Shown here piece by piece: positions 1-7,665 of a stretch of 11,626 nt of DNA. The notes beneath the pieces are model-generated. The model saw only the letters and a list, made by a program, of their open reading frames with translations, searched no databases and was not told the origin of the DNA. Position numbers and translations under genes: made by a program. How positions within the stretch are numbered: position 1 is the stretch's first letter; each line of letters opens with the position of its first letter. Source of the stretch: Bacteroidales bacterium (GTDB lineage Bacteria; Bacteroidota; Bacteroidia; Bacteroidales; UBA932); contig JAFZIX010000115.1 in NCBI GenBank assembly GCA_017554135.1, positions 1 to 11,626 of the forward strand. The letters run 5' to 3'.

Positions 1-58
1 CAACATTTCCACGCCGGTAATTGACGAAGTTTATAATTGGGGAACAAACAGAATATGA
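1..58 (+). CDS. C-terminal tail of unidentified upstream gene (partial)
   Basis: Reading frame 2 is open from the window edge to a TGA at 56-58 and encodes 18 residues ending ...TPVIDEVYNWGTNRI. The stop overlaps the ATG at 55 as ATGA, the same junction used at 765-768 and 3884-3887 further down this operon. That is the main reason to take it as a real gene end rather than a chance frame. Too little is present to name the protein. The TPVID pattern faintly recalls the end of opine-dehydrogenase-type proteins, but this is only a guess. If real, the operon starts outside the window. Confidence 0.5.
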   Translation, partial: NISTPVIDEVYNWGTNRI

Positions 59-768
59 CTTACGAAGCAAAAAGAGCCATAGTACTGGCGGCGGGATTCG
101 GTTCCAGGATGGTGCCGGTCACGCTTCAAACGCCCAAACCCCTTGTTAAGGTTAAGGGCACCCGCATTATCGATACGCTCCTGGACGCGCTCCTGGAGGA
201 CGGAATCGATGATATCACCATTGTCCGCGGATACAAGAAAGAGTGTTTCGACGAACTGCTCGAAAAATACCCTTTCCTCCAGTTCCGGGACAACGACCTG
301 TATGAAAAAACCAACAGCATTTCCTCCGCAAAAGCGGCCCTGGATCTCATAGAAGGCGGCTGCTACATTTGCGAAGCGGACCTGCTTATCAACAATCCGG
401 ATGTGATACGCAAGTACCACGCATCATCGGACTACCTCTGTTCCTTCGCCCGCCAGACGGACGACTGGTGCCTGTCGGAGAAGAACGGATTTGCCGCCGA
501 CTACCGCAAGGGCGGAGAGGAATGCTTCAACTGCTATGGCATTTCCTTCTGGACCCCGGAAGACTGCGACCAACTACGCAGCGATATAGAAGAGATCTGG
601 AACGAGGAAGGGGGCAGGGACGTATTTTGGGAATTCGTGCCTCTGGTGCTTCGCAAAGACAACTATGAGGTCAAGCTTCACGAGTGCCAGAAGGGAGATG
701 TAGCCGAAATAGATTCCTTCCAGGAACTGATAGCAATGGATCCCACCTACAAACACTACGGAAAATGA
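55..768 (+). CDS. LicC-like nucleotidyltransferase (CTP:phosphocholine cytidylyltransferase type)
   Basis: Predicted cytosolic enzyme of 237 aa that would activate a small phosphorylated alcohol or phosphonate with CTP. This is the role of LicC in phosphocholine decoration. The nucleotide-binding signature LAAGFGSRM (residues 11-19) is followed by TPKPL with Lys28 and then by IRGYKKE-type residues (ITIVRGYKKE). Further on come a NCYGISFW segment and a late EIDS motif (Glu218, Asp220), both of which match the LicC layout. The length is normal for LicC. An upstream TTG at 37 is in frame, but ATG 55 is preferred because it forms an ATGA overlap with the preceding frame and places the signature near the N-terminus. 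The stop overlaps the next start by 4 bases. The fused gene at 2334 carries a second LicC-like domain, so the two may use different substrates. The family is clear; the substrate is not. Confidence 0.85.
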   Translation: MTYEAKRAIVLAAGFGSRMVPVTLQTPKPLVKVKGTRIIDTLLDALLEDGIDDITIVRGYKKECFDELLEKYPFLQFRDNDLYEKTNSISSAKAALDLIEGGCYICEADLLINNPDVIRKYHASSDYLCSFARQTDDWCLSEKNGFAADYRKGGEECFNCYGISFWTPEDCDQLRSDIEEIWNEEGGRDVFWEFVPLVLRKDNYEVKLHECQKGDVAEIDSFQELIAMDPTYKHYGK

Positions 769-2330
769 AAGTTTATAAAGGTACCATACTCTCCGTAAAC
801 GCCAGCGACGAGGTATTCAATTATCTGGTGGAAGACGGCGGAAAGATAGTCTTCGTGGGCAACGAACTGCCTGCGGAATACGCAAGCGCTGAAATCATAG
901 ACCTCGGCACCAAGGCCCTGGCACCCTCCTTTGTAGACAGCCACATGCACTTCGCATCCTTCGCCATCTTCAACGCAGGCCTGAACGTGATGGACGCCGA
1001 GTCCAACGAGCAGATCAGCGAAATGATAGCGGATTTCTACGCCCGCAGCGGCAAGGCCAAGACCCTGATTGCCTTCGGCGCATCCCCCTATTCGGTTAAG
1101 GAGCGCAGACTGATCAGCCGCGAAGAACTGGACAAGGTCTGCCCGGACAAAGAGATAATGGTGGTCAAGTACGACGGCCACGCCTGCATAGTCAACACCA
1201 AATTGCTGGGCAAGATAGATGCCCAGGTAAAGCCCCTGCGCGGATATCATCCGGACTCCGGAGAGATGAACCAGGAAGCCTTCTTCAAGGTATCCGACTA
1301 CATCACCGGGGCGCTTAGCATAGTGGAACTCTTCACCAATATGCAGAAGGCGGCGGACTTCGTAGCGGCCCGAGGCATAGGCGAAGTGCACACAGTCAGC
1401 GGCGTGGGCTTCCCCATGAACCTGGACATCACCACCGAGAAACTCTTCGCGAAATCGCTCAACAACGGCTTCCAGGTGCGTGTATTCCCCCAGCCCATGG
1501 ATGTTAAGGTGGCGAAGTCCCGCAAACTTCCCCGCATAGGAGGATGCTTCCAGTGCGCACTTGACGGATGCTACGGCTCCCAGGATGCAGCGATGAACGA
1601 ACCCTACAGCGATGGCACTTCCGGCGTCCTCTACTATAGCGACGAGAAGGTCACCGAGTTCTGCAAGAAAGCCAACCGCATGGGCCTGCAGATAGAAATG
1701 CACGCCATCGGCGACAAGGCATTCGACCAGGCCACCCGCTGCCTCAAGGCCGCCCTCGACGACTTCCCCCGCAAGGACCATCGCCACGGCATAATCCACG
1801 ACTGCCTTCCTACCGAAGAAGGCATCAAAATCTGCAAGGATTATAAGATTTCCATGCCCATCCAGAGCGCATTCATCAACTGGAAACAGGAACCGGACGA
1901 GTATCTGGAGAGCATTATGGGCAAGGAGCGTGTAGCCCGCCTGAACCCTGTCAAGACCTTCTGCGACAACGGGATACTGGTCTCGCTGGGCTCCGACGCT
2001 CCCTGCACCACCCCCGACCCCATAGTCTGGATAGACCGCTGCGTCAACAATCCCAACGCATCTCAAAGGGTGCCGGTACAGACCGCCCTCCGCATGGCCA
2101 CTCATAACGGCTACGCCACCACCTTCGACGACGACCTCCGCGGCTCGCTGGAAAAGGGCAAAATGGCCGATATGATAATCCTCAGCGCCAATCCCTACAC
2201 CATCCCCGCCGAGGAAATCAAGAACCTGAAAGTGGAGCAACTTATCCTCAAGGGCGAGCCCTACCGCAGCGCCAGGGAAGGCATACTCAAAGCCGCCGTG
2301 CGCGGACTCTTCTCCAAAAACAGGTTCTAG
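765..2330 (+). CDS. YtcJ-type metal-dependent amidohydrolase (Amidohydro_3 family)
   Basis: A 521 aa protein without signal peptide, so probably cytosolic. It has the full amidohydrolase layout: an N-terminal beta domain, the metal-binding HMH (His60, His62), DGHACIVN around residue 140, HAIGD (His313), a second late histidine in IIHD (His345) and the catalytic-type aspartate in GSDAP (Asp411). The C-terminal GSLEKGKMADMIIL returns to the beta domain. Members of this family hydrolyse amide or formamide bonds in small molecules. The start is ATG 765, which forms an ATGA overlap with the preceding gene; more upstream in-frame starts would lie inside that gene. The next gene follows after 3 bases. 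Its place between two nucleotidyltransferase genes suggests that it makes or recycles the amino-alcohol or similar head group used by the operon. That is inference; the substrate is unknown. Confidence 0.85.
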   Translation: MKVYKGTILSVNASDEVFNYLVEDGGKIVFVGNELPAEYASAEIIDLGTKALAPSFVDSHMHFASFAIFNAGLNVMDAESNEQISEMIADFYARSGKAKTLIAFGASPYSVKERRLISREELDKVCPDKEIMVVKYDGHACIVNTKLLGKIDAQVKPLRGYHPDSGEMNQEAFFKVSDYITGALSIVELFTNMQKAADFVAARGIGEVHTVSGVGFPMNLDITTEKLFAKSLNNGFQVRVFPQPMDVKVAKSRKLPRIGGCFQCALDGCYGSQDAAMNEPYSDGTSGVLYYSDEKVTEFCKKANRMGLQIEMHAIGDKAFDQATRCLKAALDDFPRKDHRHGIIHDCLPTEEGIKICKDYKISMPIQSAFINWKQEPDEYLESIMGKERVARLNPVKTFCDNGILVSLGSDAPCTTPDPIVWIDRCVNNPNASQRVPVQTALRMATHNGYATTFDDDLRGSLEKGKMADMIILSANPYTIPAEEIKNLKVEQLILKGEPYRSAREGILKAAVRGLFSKNRF

Positions 2331-2333
2331 CCG

Positions 2334-3887
2334 ATGCCGACAGTACGCCACGCAGTCATACTCGCCGCCGGTGCCGCCACCCGCTTCGTGCCGCTATCGC
2401 TGGAACAGCCGAAAGGTTTGTTCTCGGTGAACGGTCAGCGCCTGATAGACAGGCAGATAGAGCAGTTGCTGGAGGCCGGCGTGCCGGATATCACGGTGGT
2501 GCTCGGCTACAAAAAGGAGATGTTCGGCTACCTCAGCGATAAGTACGGCGTCCGCCTCATCGACAACCCCCGCTACAACGTCAGCAACAACATCGACAGC
2601 CTGCTCTGCGCCGCTCCGTACCTGGAAGACGCCTACATCTGCTCCTGCGACGACTACTTCGCCGTCAATCCCTTCCGGAAGGAGGAGGAGCACTCGTTCT
2701 ATGCGGGCGAGGAGGTGGATTACGCCTCCAAGGAGATGTTCGTGAGCATCGACCGCTCTGGCCGCATCACCCGTATGGAAAAGGGACGGCAGAGGGGGCG
2801 CATCCTCCTCGGGCACTCCTTCTGGACGGCGGAATTCGCGCGGAAGTTCATCCTTATCGCCTGGGCGGATAAAGACGGTAAATACACCCAGTCCTACTGG
2901 GAATGGCTGGTGCGGGACTATCTGGCAGTGCTGCCGCCGTTCTATTTCAAGCCCTACCCCAAGGGCAGCATCTTCGAATTCGACTATTTCGAGGAACTGC
3001 GCGCGTTCGACAGCGAATACAAGGCACACGCCCGCAGCACCATAATCGACAATATCAAGAGCGTCTTCAACTGCAGCGACGGCGATGTGACCAACTTCCG
3101 CAAGATCAGCGAAGGCCTCACCAACACCTCCTTCATCTTCAGCGTCGGGGGGAAGGATTATATCTACCGCCATCCCGGCGACGGCACCGGCGAGATAATC
3201 AACCGCAGCCACGAACGCAGCTGCCTCGAAAAGGCGAAGGAGCTGGGCATAGACCCTACCTATATCTATATGAACGTGGATGAGGGGTGGAAGATAAGTT
3301 CGTACGTGCCTGCCTTCCGCGAGCCCGACTATGCCTCCGAGGAGGATTCGGTGAAGGTGCTGGAAGTGCTCAGGGCCCTGCATGCCTCCCCCGTCGAACT
3401 GCCTTTCGGGCTGCGCCCTTGGGAGGATTCCCTGGAGATAGAGCGGCTTCTGGAAGAGAAATCCCCCGGCTGCTTCGACCGCTACCTCCCGCTCAAGGAG
3501 CGCATCGGCGAACTCTACGCCAGAACCATCGGTGACGGCGTGAAGAAGTGCTTCTGCCACGGAGACACCTACAAGCATAACTGGATGTTCCGGCCGGACG
3601 GCAGCGTAATCCTGATAGACTGGGAGTATTCCGGCTGTTCCGACCCCGGCATAGACGTGGGCTACTATATTGTGGACGCCATGTATGACAGGGAAACCGC
3701 CCGCGCCTTCATACGCGAGTATCTGCGCGAGAACTGGACGCCCACGCTGGAAGAACACTACCTGATTTATACCGCCCTGATTGCCTGGTACTGGTTCGTA
3801 TGGGCCCTCTACCGGGAAATGTGCGGCGCATCCATGGGAGAAAGCCTCAACAACTGGCTGGAAATGGCTAAATACTACTCGAAATGA
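2334..3887 (+). CDS. Fused LicC-like nucleotidyltransferase and LicA-like choline/ethanolamine kinase
   Basis: A bifunctional protein of 517 aa. Residues 1 to about 230 form a LicC-like domain: LAAGAATRF (10-18), QPKGL with Lys27, ITVVLGYKKE, CSCDDYF, GHSFW, YWEW, and EFDY (Glu215, Asp217). One glycine of the usual loop is replaced (Ala15). Residues from about 240 to the end form a choline-kinase-like phosphotransferase. It has FRKISEGLTNTSFIF as the nucleotide-binding start, the Brenner motif HGDTYKHN (His409, Asp411, Asn416), and IDWEYSG (Asp429, Glu431), which binds metal. A single chain could therefore phosphorylate choline, ethanolamine or a similar alcohol and convert the product to its CDP form, joining two steps encoded separately (licA and licC) in Haemophilus and pneumococcus. 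The start is 3 bases after the amidohydrolase stop, and the stop overlaps the next ATG. The domains are clear; the substrate is inferred. Confidence 0.87.
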   Translation: MPTVRHAVILAAGAATRFVPLSLEQPKGLFSVNGQRLIDRQIEQLLEAGVPDITVVLGYKKEMFGYLSDKYGVRLIDNPRYNVSNNIDSLLCAAPYLEDAYICSCDDYFAVNPFRKEEEHSFYAGEEVDYASKEMFVSIDRSGRITRMEKGRQRGRILLGHSFWTAEFARKFILIAWADKDGKYTQSYWEWLVRDYLAVLPPFYFKPYPKGSIFEFDYFEELRAFDSEYKAHARSTIIDNIKSVFNCSDGDVTNFRKISEGLTNTSFIFSVGGKDYIYRHPGDGTGEIINRSHERSCLEKAKELGIDPTYIYMNVDEGWKISSYVPAFREPDYASEEDSVKVLEVLRALHASPVELPFGLRPWEDSLEIERLLEEKSPGCFDRYLPLKERIGELYARTIGDGVKKCFCHGDTYKHNWMFRPDGSVILIDWEYSGCSDPGIDVGYYIVDAMYDRETARAFIREYLRENWTPTLEEHYLIYTALIAWYWFVWALYREMCGASMGESLNNWLEMAKYYSK

Positions 3888-4558
3888 CACTGAAGGACTT
3901 TTGGCATAAGATCTACACCAAACCCAGGCGACTGCGCAAGATCAGGCGCTACGGCATCCCCATGATTCAGGCCTTCGACCGGGCTCTTACCGGCGCCGGC
4001 ATCCCCTTCAGCCCCGTTTACGGCACGCTGCTTGGCGCGATTCGCGAGAAGGGCTTCATCAAGCACGACGACGACGTGGATATGGGCGTCTGGACAGACC
4101 GCCTTCCCGGAGGCCTCGAGGCTCTGCACAAGGCTATGGCTAGCGAGGGATTCACTCTCAAACGCACCCTGCTGGTAGATAACGGCGATTTCGCACGCGA
4201 AGAGACCTGGAAGTGGAACCACGTGAGCGTGGATATCTTCTTCTTCGACCGCGTGGAGGGCGATACCTGCCGCGGGTATATGTTCTATCCCTTCAGGGAC
4301 TGCAAGCGCTTCAGCGAGTCCGTAAAAAAGCACGGAGGCCTGCGGGTGGTGGAATTCGATGTCCCCTTCTCCAGCGATACCGAGCGTCTGCCCTTCGAGA
4401 ACATCCTGCTGCCGGTCACGAAGACCGCGGAAGGCTTCGTGGTGGCGCGCTACGGACTGGACTGGCGCGTGCCGGATCCTACCTTTGTCTATCCCCGCCC
4501 CGGAGTCTCGGGCAATCGCGACCGCGACGACAAGATCTGCAAAATCGCACGCCCCTGA
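3884..4558 (+). CDS. licD: LicD family phosphotransferase (first copy)
   Basis: A 224 aa LicD/fukutin-type nucleotidyltransferase-fold protein. LicD enzymes move a phosphocholine-like group from its CDP form onto a sugar of a surface glycan. The core is visible as VYGTLLGAIREKGFIKHDDDVDMG (broken here only as a description, residues 45-68), in which Asp62, Asp64 and Asp66 are the expected metal-binding acids. A second acidic strand, VSVDIFFFD, follows. The usual PWDDD is KHDDD here. The start, ATG 3884, overlaps the stop of the kinase gene as ATGA. There is no membrane segment, so it should act on the cytosolic face. It is followed after 3 bases by a second LicD gene of different sequence, which suggests two acceptor sites or two acceptor sugars. 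Confidence 0.85.
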   Translation: MTLKDFWHKIYTKPRRLRKIRRYGIPMIQAFDRALTGAGIPFSPVYGTLLGAIREKGFIKHDDDVDMGVWTDRLPGGLEALHKAMASEGFTLKRTLLVDNGDFAREETWKWNHVSVDIFFFDRVEGDTCRGYMFYPFRDCKRFSESVKKHGGLRVVEFDVPFSSDTERLPFENILLPVTKTAEGFVVARYGLDWRVPDPTFVYPRPGVSGNRDRDDKICKIARP

Positions 4559-4561
4559 ACC

Positions 4562-5344
4562 ATGGAAGCCCTCTCCCTCCCCCAGATACACTCGGTCCTG
4601 CTGGACATCCTGATTGATATCGACAGTTTCTGCCGCAGCAACGGCATCAGGTACGCCATTGGCTACGGCACGCTGCTGGGGGCGGTGCGCTACGGGGATT
4701 TCATCCCCTGGGATGACGACGCCGACCTGATAATGCCCCGGGAGGATTTCGAACGCTTCATCGACACATACCCTTCCGACGGGCGCTATCACTGCCTCTA
4801 CAATACCGACTGCGAGGAAGAGCGGTTCATATCGGGCTTTGCCAAGGTGCACGACCCGCAGACGGACAAGTTCGTGGGCAACAAGAAATACCGCAACCAC
4901 TATGGAGTGAGCGTGGATATCTTTCCGCTGGATCCTCTGCCGGAAGATCCGAAAGAGCGTCGCAAACTCATCGCACGTGCAATGCACTACAATCGTATGC
5001 TCGGCTTTTACGGCAAGCATTTCTTCCACAGTTCTCCATTCCTTATGATAGAAGCCCGCATACGACGGATGGACTATTGGTTCAGGAAGTGCAATGAGAC
5101 CGTCCATTCGGTAAAGCCGGAAGAATCATCTTTATACGGCGTGATGATGGGCGCCCGGGGATTCCACAACGTGCATCCCAAAACTCTGCTGGACGAGCCG
5201 GCAGAAATCAGCCTCGCCGGGCACAAGTTCTTATGCCCGAAGGATACTGACTCTTATTTAAGGCAGATTTACGGCCCCGACTATATGACTCCCCCGCCGG
5301 AAGACCAAAGGACCGGCCACGGGGATCCTGTCTATCGGATCTGA
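4562..5344 (+). CDS. licD: LicD family phosphotransferase (second copy)
   Basis: A 260 aa protein that fits the canonical LicD pattern better than its neighbour. It shows GYGTLLGAVRYGDFIPW (residues 34-50), then DDDAD with Asp51, Asp53 and Asp55. NHYGVSVDIFPLD follows, and a C-terminal LRQIYGPDYMTPP segment is typical of the family end. It should transfer a phospho-substituent from its nucleotide-activated form to a glycan acceptor. It starts 3 bases after the previous stop and has no visible Shine-Dalgarno sequence, like the other genes of this operon. It is the last gene of the operon. Its final 13 bases overlap a minus-strand gene relic, and a strong terminator lies about 120 bases downstream. 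Confidence 0.9.
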   Translation: MEALSLPQIHSVLLDILIDIDSFCRSNGIRYAIGYGTLLGAVRYGDFIPWDDDADLIMPREDFERFIDTYPSDGRYHCLYNTDCEEERFISGFAKVHDPQTDKFVGNKKYRNHYGVSVDIFPLDPLPEDPKERRKLIARAMHYNRMLGFYGKHFFHSSPFLMIEARIRRMDYWFRKCNETVHSVKPEESSLYGVMMGARGFHNVHPKTLLDEPAEISLAGHKFLCPKDTDSYLRQIYGPDYMTPPPEDQRTGHGDPVYRI

Positions 5345-5460
5345 CGCAGGCGGACCAGGGTAGGACGGTCCCAGCGAATCCCTATCCACCAGCAGCGGCG
5401 CAGAATATGCCCTACCACCGGCTCCACCGGAGATCCGGCCATTCGGCCTGTAGTGATCAT
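5332..5460 (-). pseudogene. Relic of a gene 3' end, homologous to the gene at the right window edge
   Basis: A 42-codon minus-strand frame ends at a TAG (5332-5334) and reads GSPVEPVVGHILRRCWWIG, then IRWDR. The partial gene at 11485-11626 reads GSPLEPVYRHILRRCRWIA, then LRWDR. Without gaps, 19 of 28 residues agree, and 56 of 80 bases agree between 5367-5446 and 11529-11608. The offset is a multiple of three, so the frames correspond. Similarity stops near 5447, and the frame meets a stop inside the terminator stem just upstream. This is what a displaced or degraded 3' end would look like. The ATG at 5458-5460 is probably accidental. The protein family is not recognised. Confidence 0.7.
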
Positions 5461-5462
5461 AA

Positions 5463-5491
5463 AAAGAGCCAGTCACACGGACTGGCTCTTT
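5463..5491. terminator. Bidirectional intrinsic terminator
   Basis: A perfect 12-bp stem, AAAGAGCCAGTC pairing with GACTGGCTCTTT, encloses the 5-base loop ACACG. T-rich sequence follows on the plus strand and five A's precede it, which give a U-tract on the minus transcript. It lies between the converging licD gene (ends 5344) and lipoprotein gene (ends 5518), so it can stop both. Confidence 0.9.
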
Positions 5492-5517
5492 CTCTATAAT
5501 AGGGGTTAGGTTAGCAA

Positions 5518-7650
5518 CTACTTTACACAACGTACGGACATTGCACTGGAACAACCAATTCTTGGCGCGAAGCTATACAGTTCGCCAAGATCGTATGTCT
5601 GCATCATCGTAACGGTAGGTGCGCCGAAATCATGAACCGCCACCATTCCTGATGTATCATCGTAACCTGTTCTGTCCTCAATCCTCATATATTTGCGATA
5701 CGTAGTGCTTCCACCGTTCGTGCACCAATAGAAGCCTGCATAACGGAAATAGTCTGAGCCGTAATTACGGTAGTCATATATCTGGGCAGGAATGTTGTTT
5801 TCTTCAATATATCCGGCATACGGGAAGTAGGCCGTGACAGGGTCCAGATCAAAGGTGACACCGGCATTTTTGTCGGTATTCAAGACATAATCCGTGAATG
5901 AAGAATTGGCAACATACGTATAATCACCCATTACATGCCATCCGTACGGGCAAGGATCGTCGTTGCTGCTGCTCCAGCGATCTTTTGCACCTAATTCATA
6001 ACCAGCAGCATAGACCCAGTCATAATTATTTAAGTTAGGATTGATAAAGGTCATTGGATGGGCATGGGCGTAGGCGACAGTACCATTTTCAGCGGTGCTC
6101 GCGACGTAATTCCAGTTGCCGGCATTTGTAGTATATATCTGAATGGGATCGACATCCGCATAGAGGTTCTTGACGCCGCGGAAAGGATCCTTACGGCCGA
6201 ACTGATAAAGCAGGCCGGCTGTTTCTGTGCTTCCGACTCCGTTGCTGTCGCCGGTAGTATATGCATAGCTGAAGCCGCCCAGGTTCACCTTCATCATATT
6301 GTTGCTATAGTAATCCGTTGTAGGATCGAAGGATGCGCCCGTGCACCAGATATGCCAGCTCCAGAGAATATTATCGGAATCGTCCTTCACGGCCACAACC
6401 GCATTTCCGCGGGCACCGGTGGTCTCGATGTAAACATAGCCGTCGTCATACAGGGTAGCAGATGTGATTAAATCGCCCACAGAAGGTGCCGAAAGTGCAC
6501 CGGCCGGGGATTCCCAAAGCACAACAGCAGATGCGGCAGTGCTATTGAGCCAGTTATAATCCGTTCCCTTGCAGTTCTTGAACTTGTAAGTTGCAGCATC
6601 ATCAGATGCAATCACATAGCAGTTTGCAGTCTGGTTGCTGGGACTCAGGTTGGTTGCTGCCGGAGGAGCAGGAGATGCAGTAGAAGCAAGGCTAACAGAC
6701 ATATTGTACTGCTTGCCCGGAAGGAAAGTAAAGTCACTGGTCAGAGGTTTGGTTGCAGTATAGTCTTCGCCTTCAGTGGAATTATGCACTTTAAAGACGA
6801 ACTTGTCCCCAGCGCTGAATGCATTTGCGCGGAAAGGGAAATATACAACGAATTCCCTGGAATCCAGCATATAGTAATCGAAGTTTACCTTCAACTCGCT
6901 GCCAAGCGAACCGGCGCTGAAACCACTGTAGAATGTGCCTCCGTTCCAGAACTTGTTAATAGACACATCGCTGCTGTTGGTAGTTTCGATAGATGCATAG
7001 GTAATCTGGTCCAAAGCGTTTGGATCGAATGCGGCAGGTAAGCTGAATGTCACCTTCAAGACCGACAGCTGCTGTTCAAGAGTTGTAGTAAAAGCAGACC
7101 CGGCCACATCTGCAGCGCCAATAAGGATGCTTCCTTCCGCGATATGGGAGAAGTCGCCATTGGCATCCTGCTTGATATCGCTACTCATCTTCAACGCATT
7201 CATGAAATCAGAGGATAACACAAGGCCATCCTTATATATAGCCCTAAGGCCTTCAGCGTTCGCAGCCGACCCCAACTTGCCGGCGATGGTTTCTGTAAGA
7301 GCAGGGTAAACTGCATAAACATCCCAGCGTTCTTCAGGAGCTCCGCCTGTAAATGTACCAGTGAACGTGACGGATGTCTTTCCGGCTTCCCCAGAGTAAG
7401 TGAAGTTATCTACAACGATTGTAGAACTTTTGGTCCAGGTAACTAGGCTTATGGTCTCGTTTGCGTCCCATGTAGGTTTCAACAGACCGCCCTCAAGAGC
7501 ATATGATGCTTTGGTACCCAGAGATGCGGTTAATTGCATGGGTATACCGACGACCTCTACCTCGGGTTCCTGAATATCGACAACCTCTTCCTGGACCTGG
7601 CAGGAAAAAGCTAAAAACGCAATTAGCGCTAATACAATTACTTTCTTCAT
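5518..7650 (-). CDS. Fimbrillin-like surface lipoprotein with C-terminal FISUMP-like domain
   Basis: A 710 aa predicted outer-membrane lipoprotein. The N-terminus is a signal peptide ending in the lipobox LAFSC (Cys17), then QVQEE; acidic residues just after the cysteine resemble the surface-export signals of Bacteroidota lipoproteins. Residues from about 35 to 325 are a fimbrillin-like (Mfa/FimA superfamily) region and are clearly paralogous to the next lipoprotein: GIPMQLTA, EAGKTSVTFTGTFTGG, VYAVYPAL, DFSHIAEG and SVLKVTFSLPA all have counterparts there. A Pro/Ala linker leads to a TANCYVIAS segment (Ala342-Tyr345), a recurrent Bacteroidota module. The end has a FISUMP-like domain with PCPYGWHVM (Cys567) and a terminal MSVRCVK. 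It is last in a four-gene minus-strand operon. A perfect AGGAGG sits 8 bases before the ATG. The size and extra domains fit a tip or adhesive subunit, but that is inference. Confidence 0.85.
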   Translation of the reverse strand: MKKVIVLALIAFLAFSCQVQEEVVDIQEPEVEVVGIPMQLTASLGTKASYALEGGLLKPTWDANETISLVTWTKSSTIVVDNFTYSGEAGKTSVTFTGTFTGGAPEERWDVYAVYPALTETIAGKLGSAANAEGLRAIYKDGLVLSSDFMNALKMSSDIKQDANGDFSHIAEGSILIGAADVAGSAFTTTLEQQLSVLKVTFSLPAAFDPNALDQITYASIETTNSSDVSINKFWNGGTFYSGFSAGSLGSELKVNFDYYMLDSREFVVYFPFRANAFSAGDKFVFKVHNSTEGEDYTATKPLTSDFTFLPGKQYNMSVSLASTASPAPPAATNLSPSNQTANCYVIASDDAATYKFKNCKGTDYNWLNSTAASAVVLWESPAGALSAPSVGDLITSATLYDDGYVYIETTGARGNAVVAVKDDSDNILWSWHIWCTGASFDPTTDYYSNNMMKVNLGGFSYAYTTGDSNGVGSTETAGLLYQFGRKDPFRGVKNLYADVDPIQIYTTNAGNWNYVASTAENGTVAYAHAHPMTFINPNLNNYDWVYAAGYELGAKDRWSSSNDDPCPYGWHVMGDYTYVANSSFTDYVLNTDKNAGVTFDLDPVTAYFPYAGYIEENNIPAQIYDYRNYGSDYFRYAGFYWCTNGGSTTYRKYMRIEDRTGYDDTSGMVAVHDFGAPTVTMMQTYDLGELYSFAPRIGCSSAMSVRCVK

Positions 7651-7658
7651 GGCTTTTT

Positions 7659-7664
7659 CCTCCT
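7659..7664 (-). promoter_or_regulatory. Strong ribosome binding site AGGAGG for the large lipoprotein gene
   Basis: A perfect AGGAGG on the minus strand lies 8 bases upstream of the ATG and immediately after the small peptide gene stop. It fixes the start and suggests efficient re-initiation by ribosomes leaving the peptide gene. Confidence 0.75.
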
Positions 7665-7665
7665 G

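Noticed and set aside
32..39. TATAATTG as a -7 promoter box for the first LicC-like gene
   Set aside because: It misses one fixed position, has no -33 element, and lies inside a frame that appears to be the coupled end of an upstream gene.
756..5107. Three very long minus-strand open frames (756-2351, 2394-3890, 3875-5107) opposite the lic operon
   Set aside because: They mirror real plus-strand genes codon by codon, show no recognisable motifs, and are expected in GC-rich coding DNA where stops are rare on the opposite strand.
5258..5554. 98-codon minus-strand frame across the licD end and the terminator
   Set aside because: It reads through the terminator and overlaps the relic in a different frame; the residue similarity to the right-edge gene is only in the relic frame.
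6058..6471. 137-codon plus-strand frame within the large lipoprotein gene
   Set aside because: It is antisense to well-conserved lipoprotein sequence and has no motif or start context of its own.
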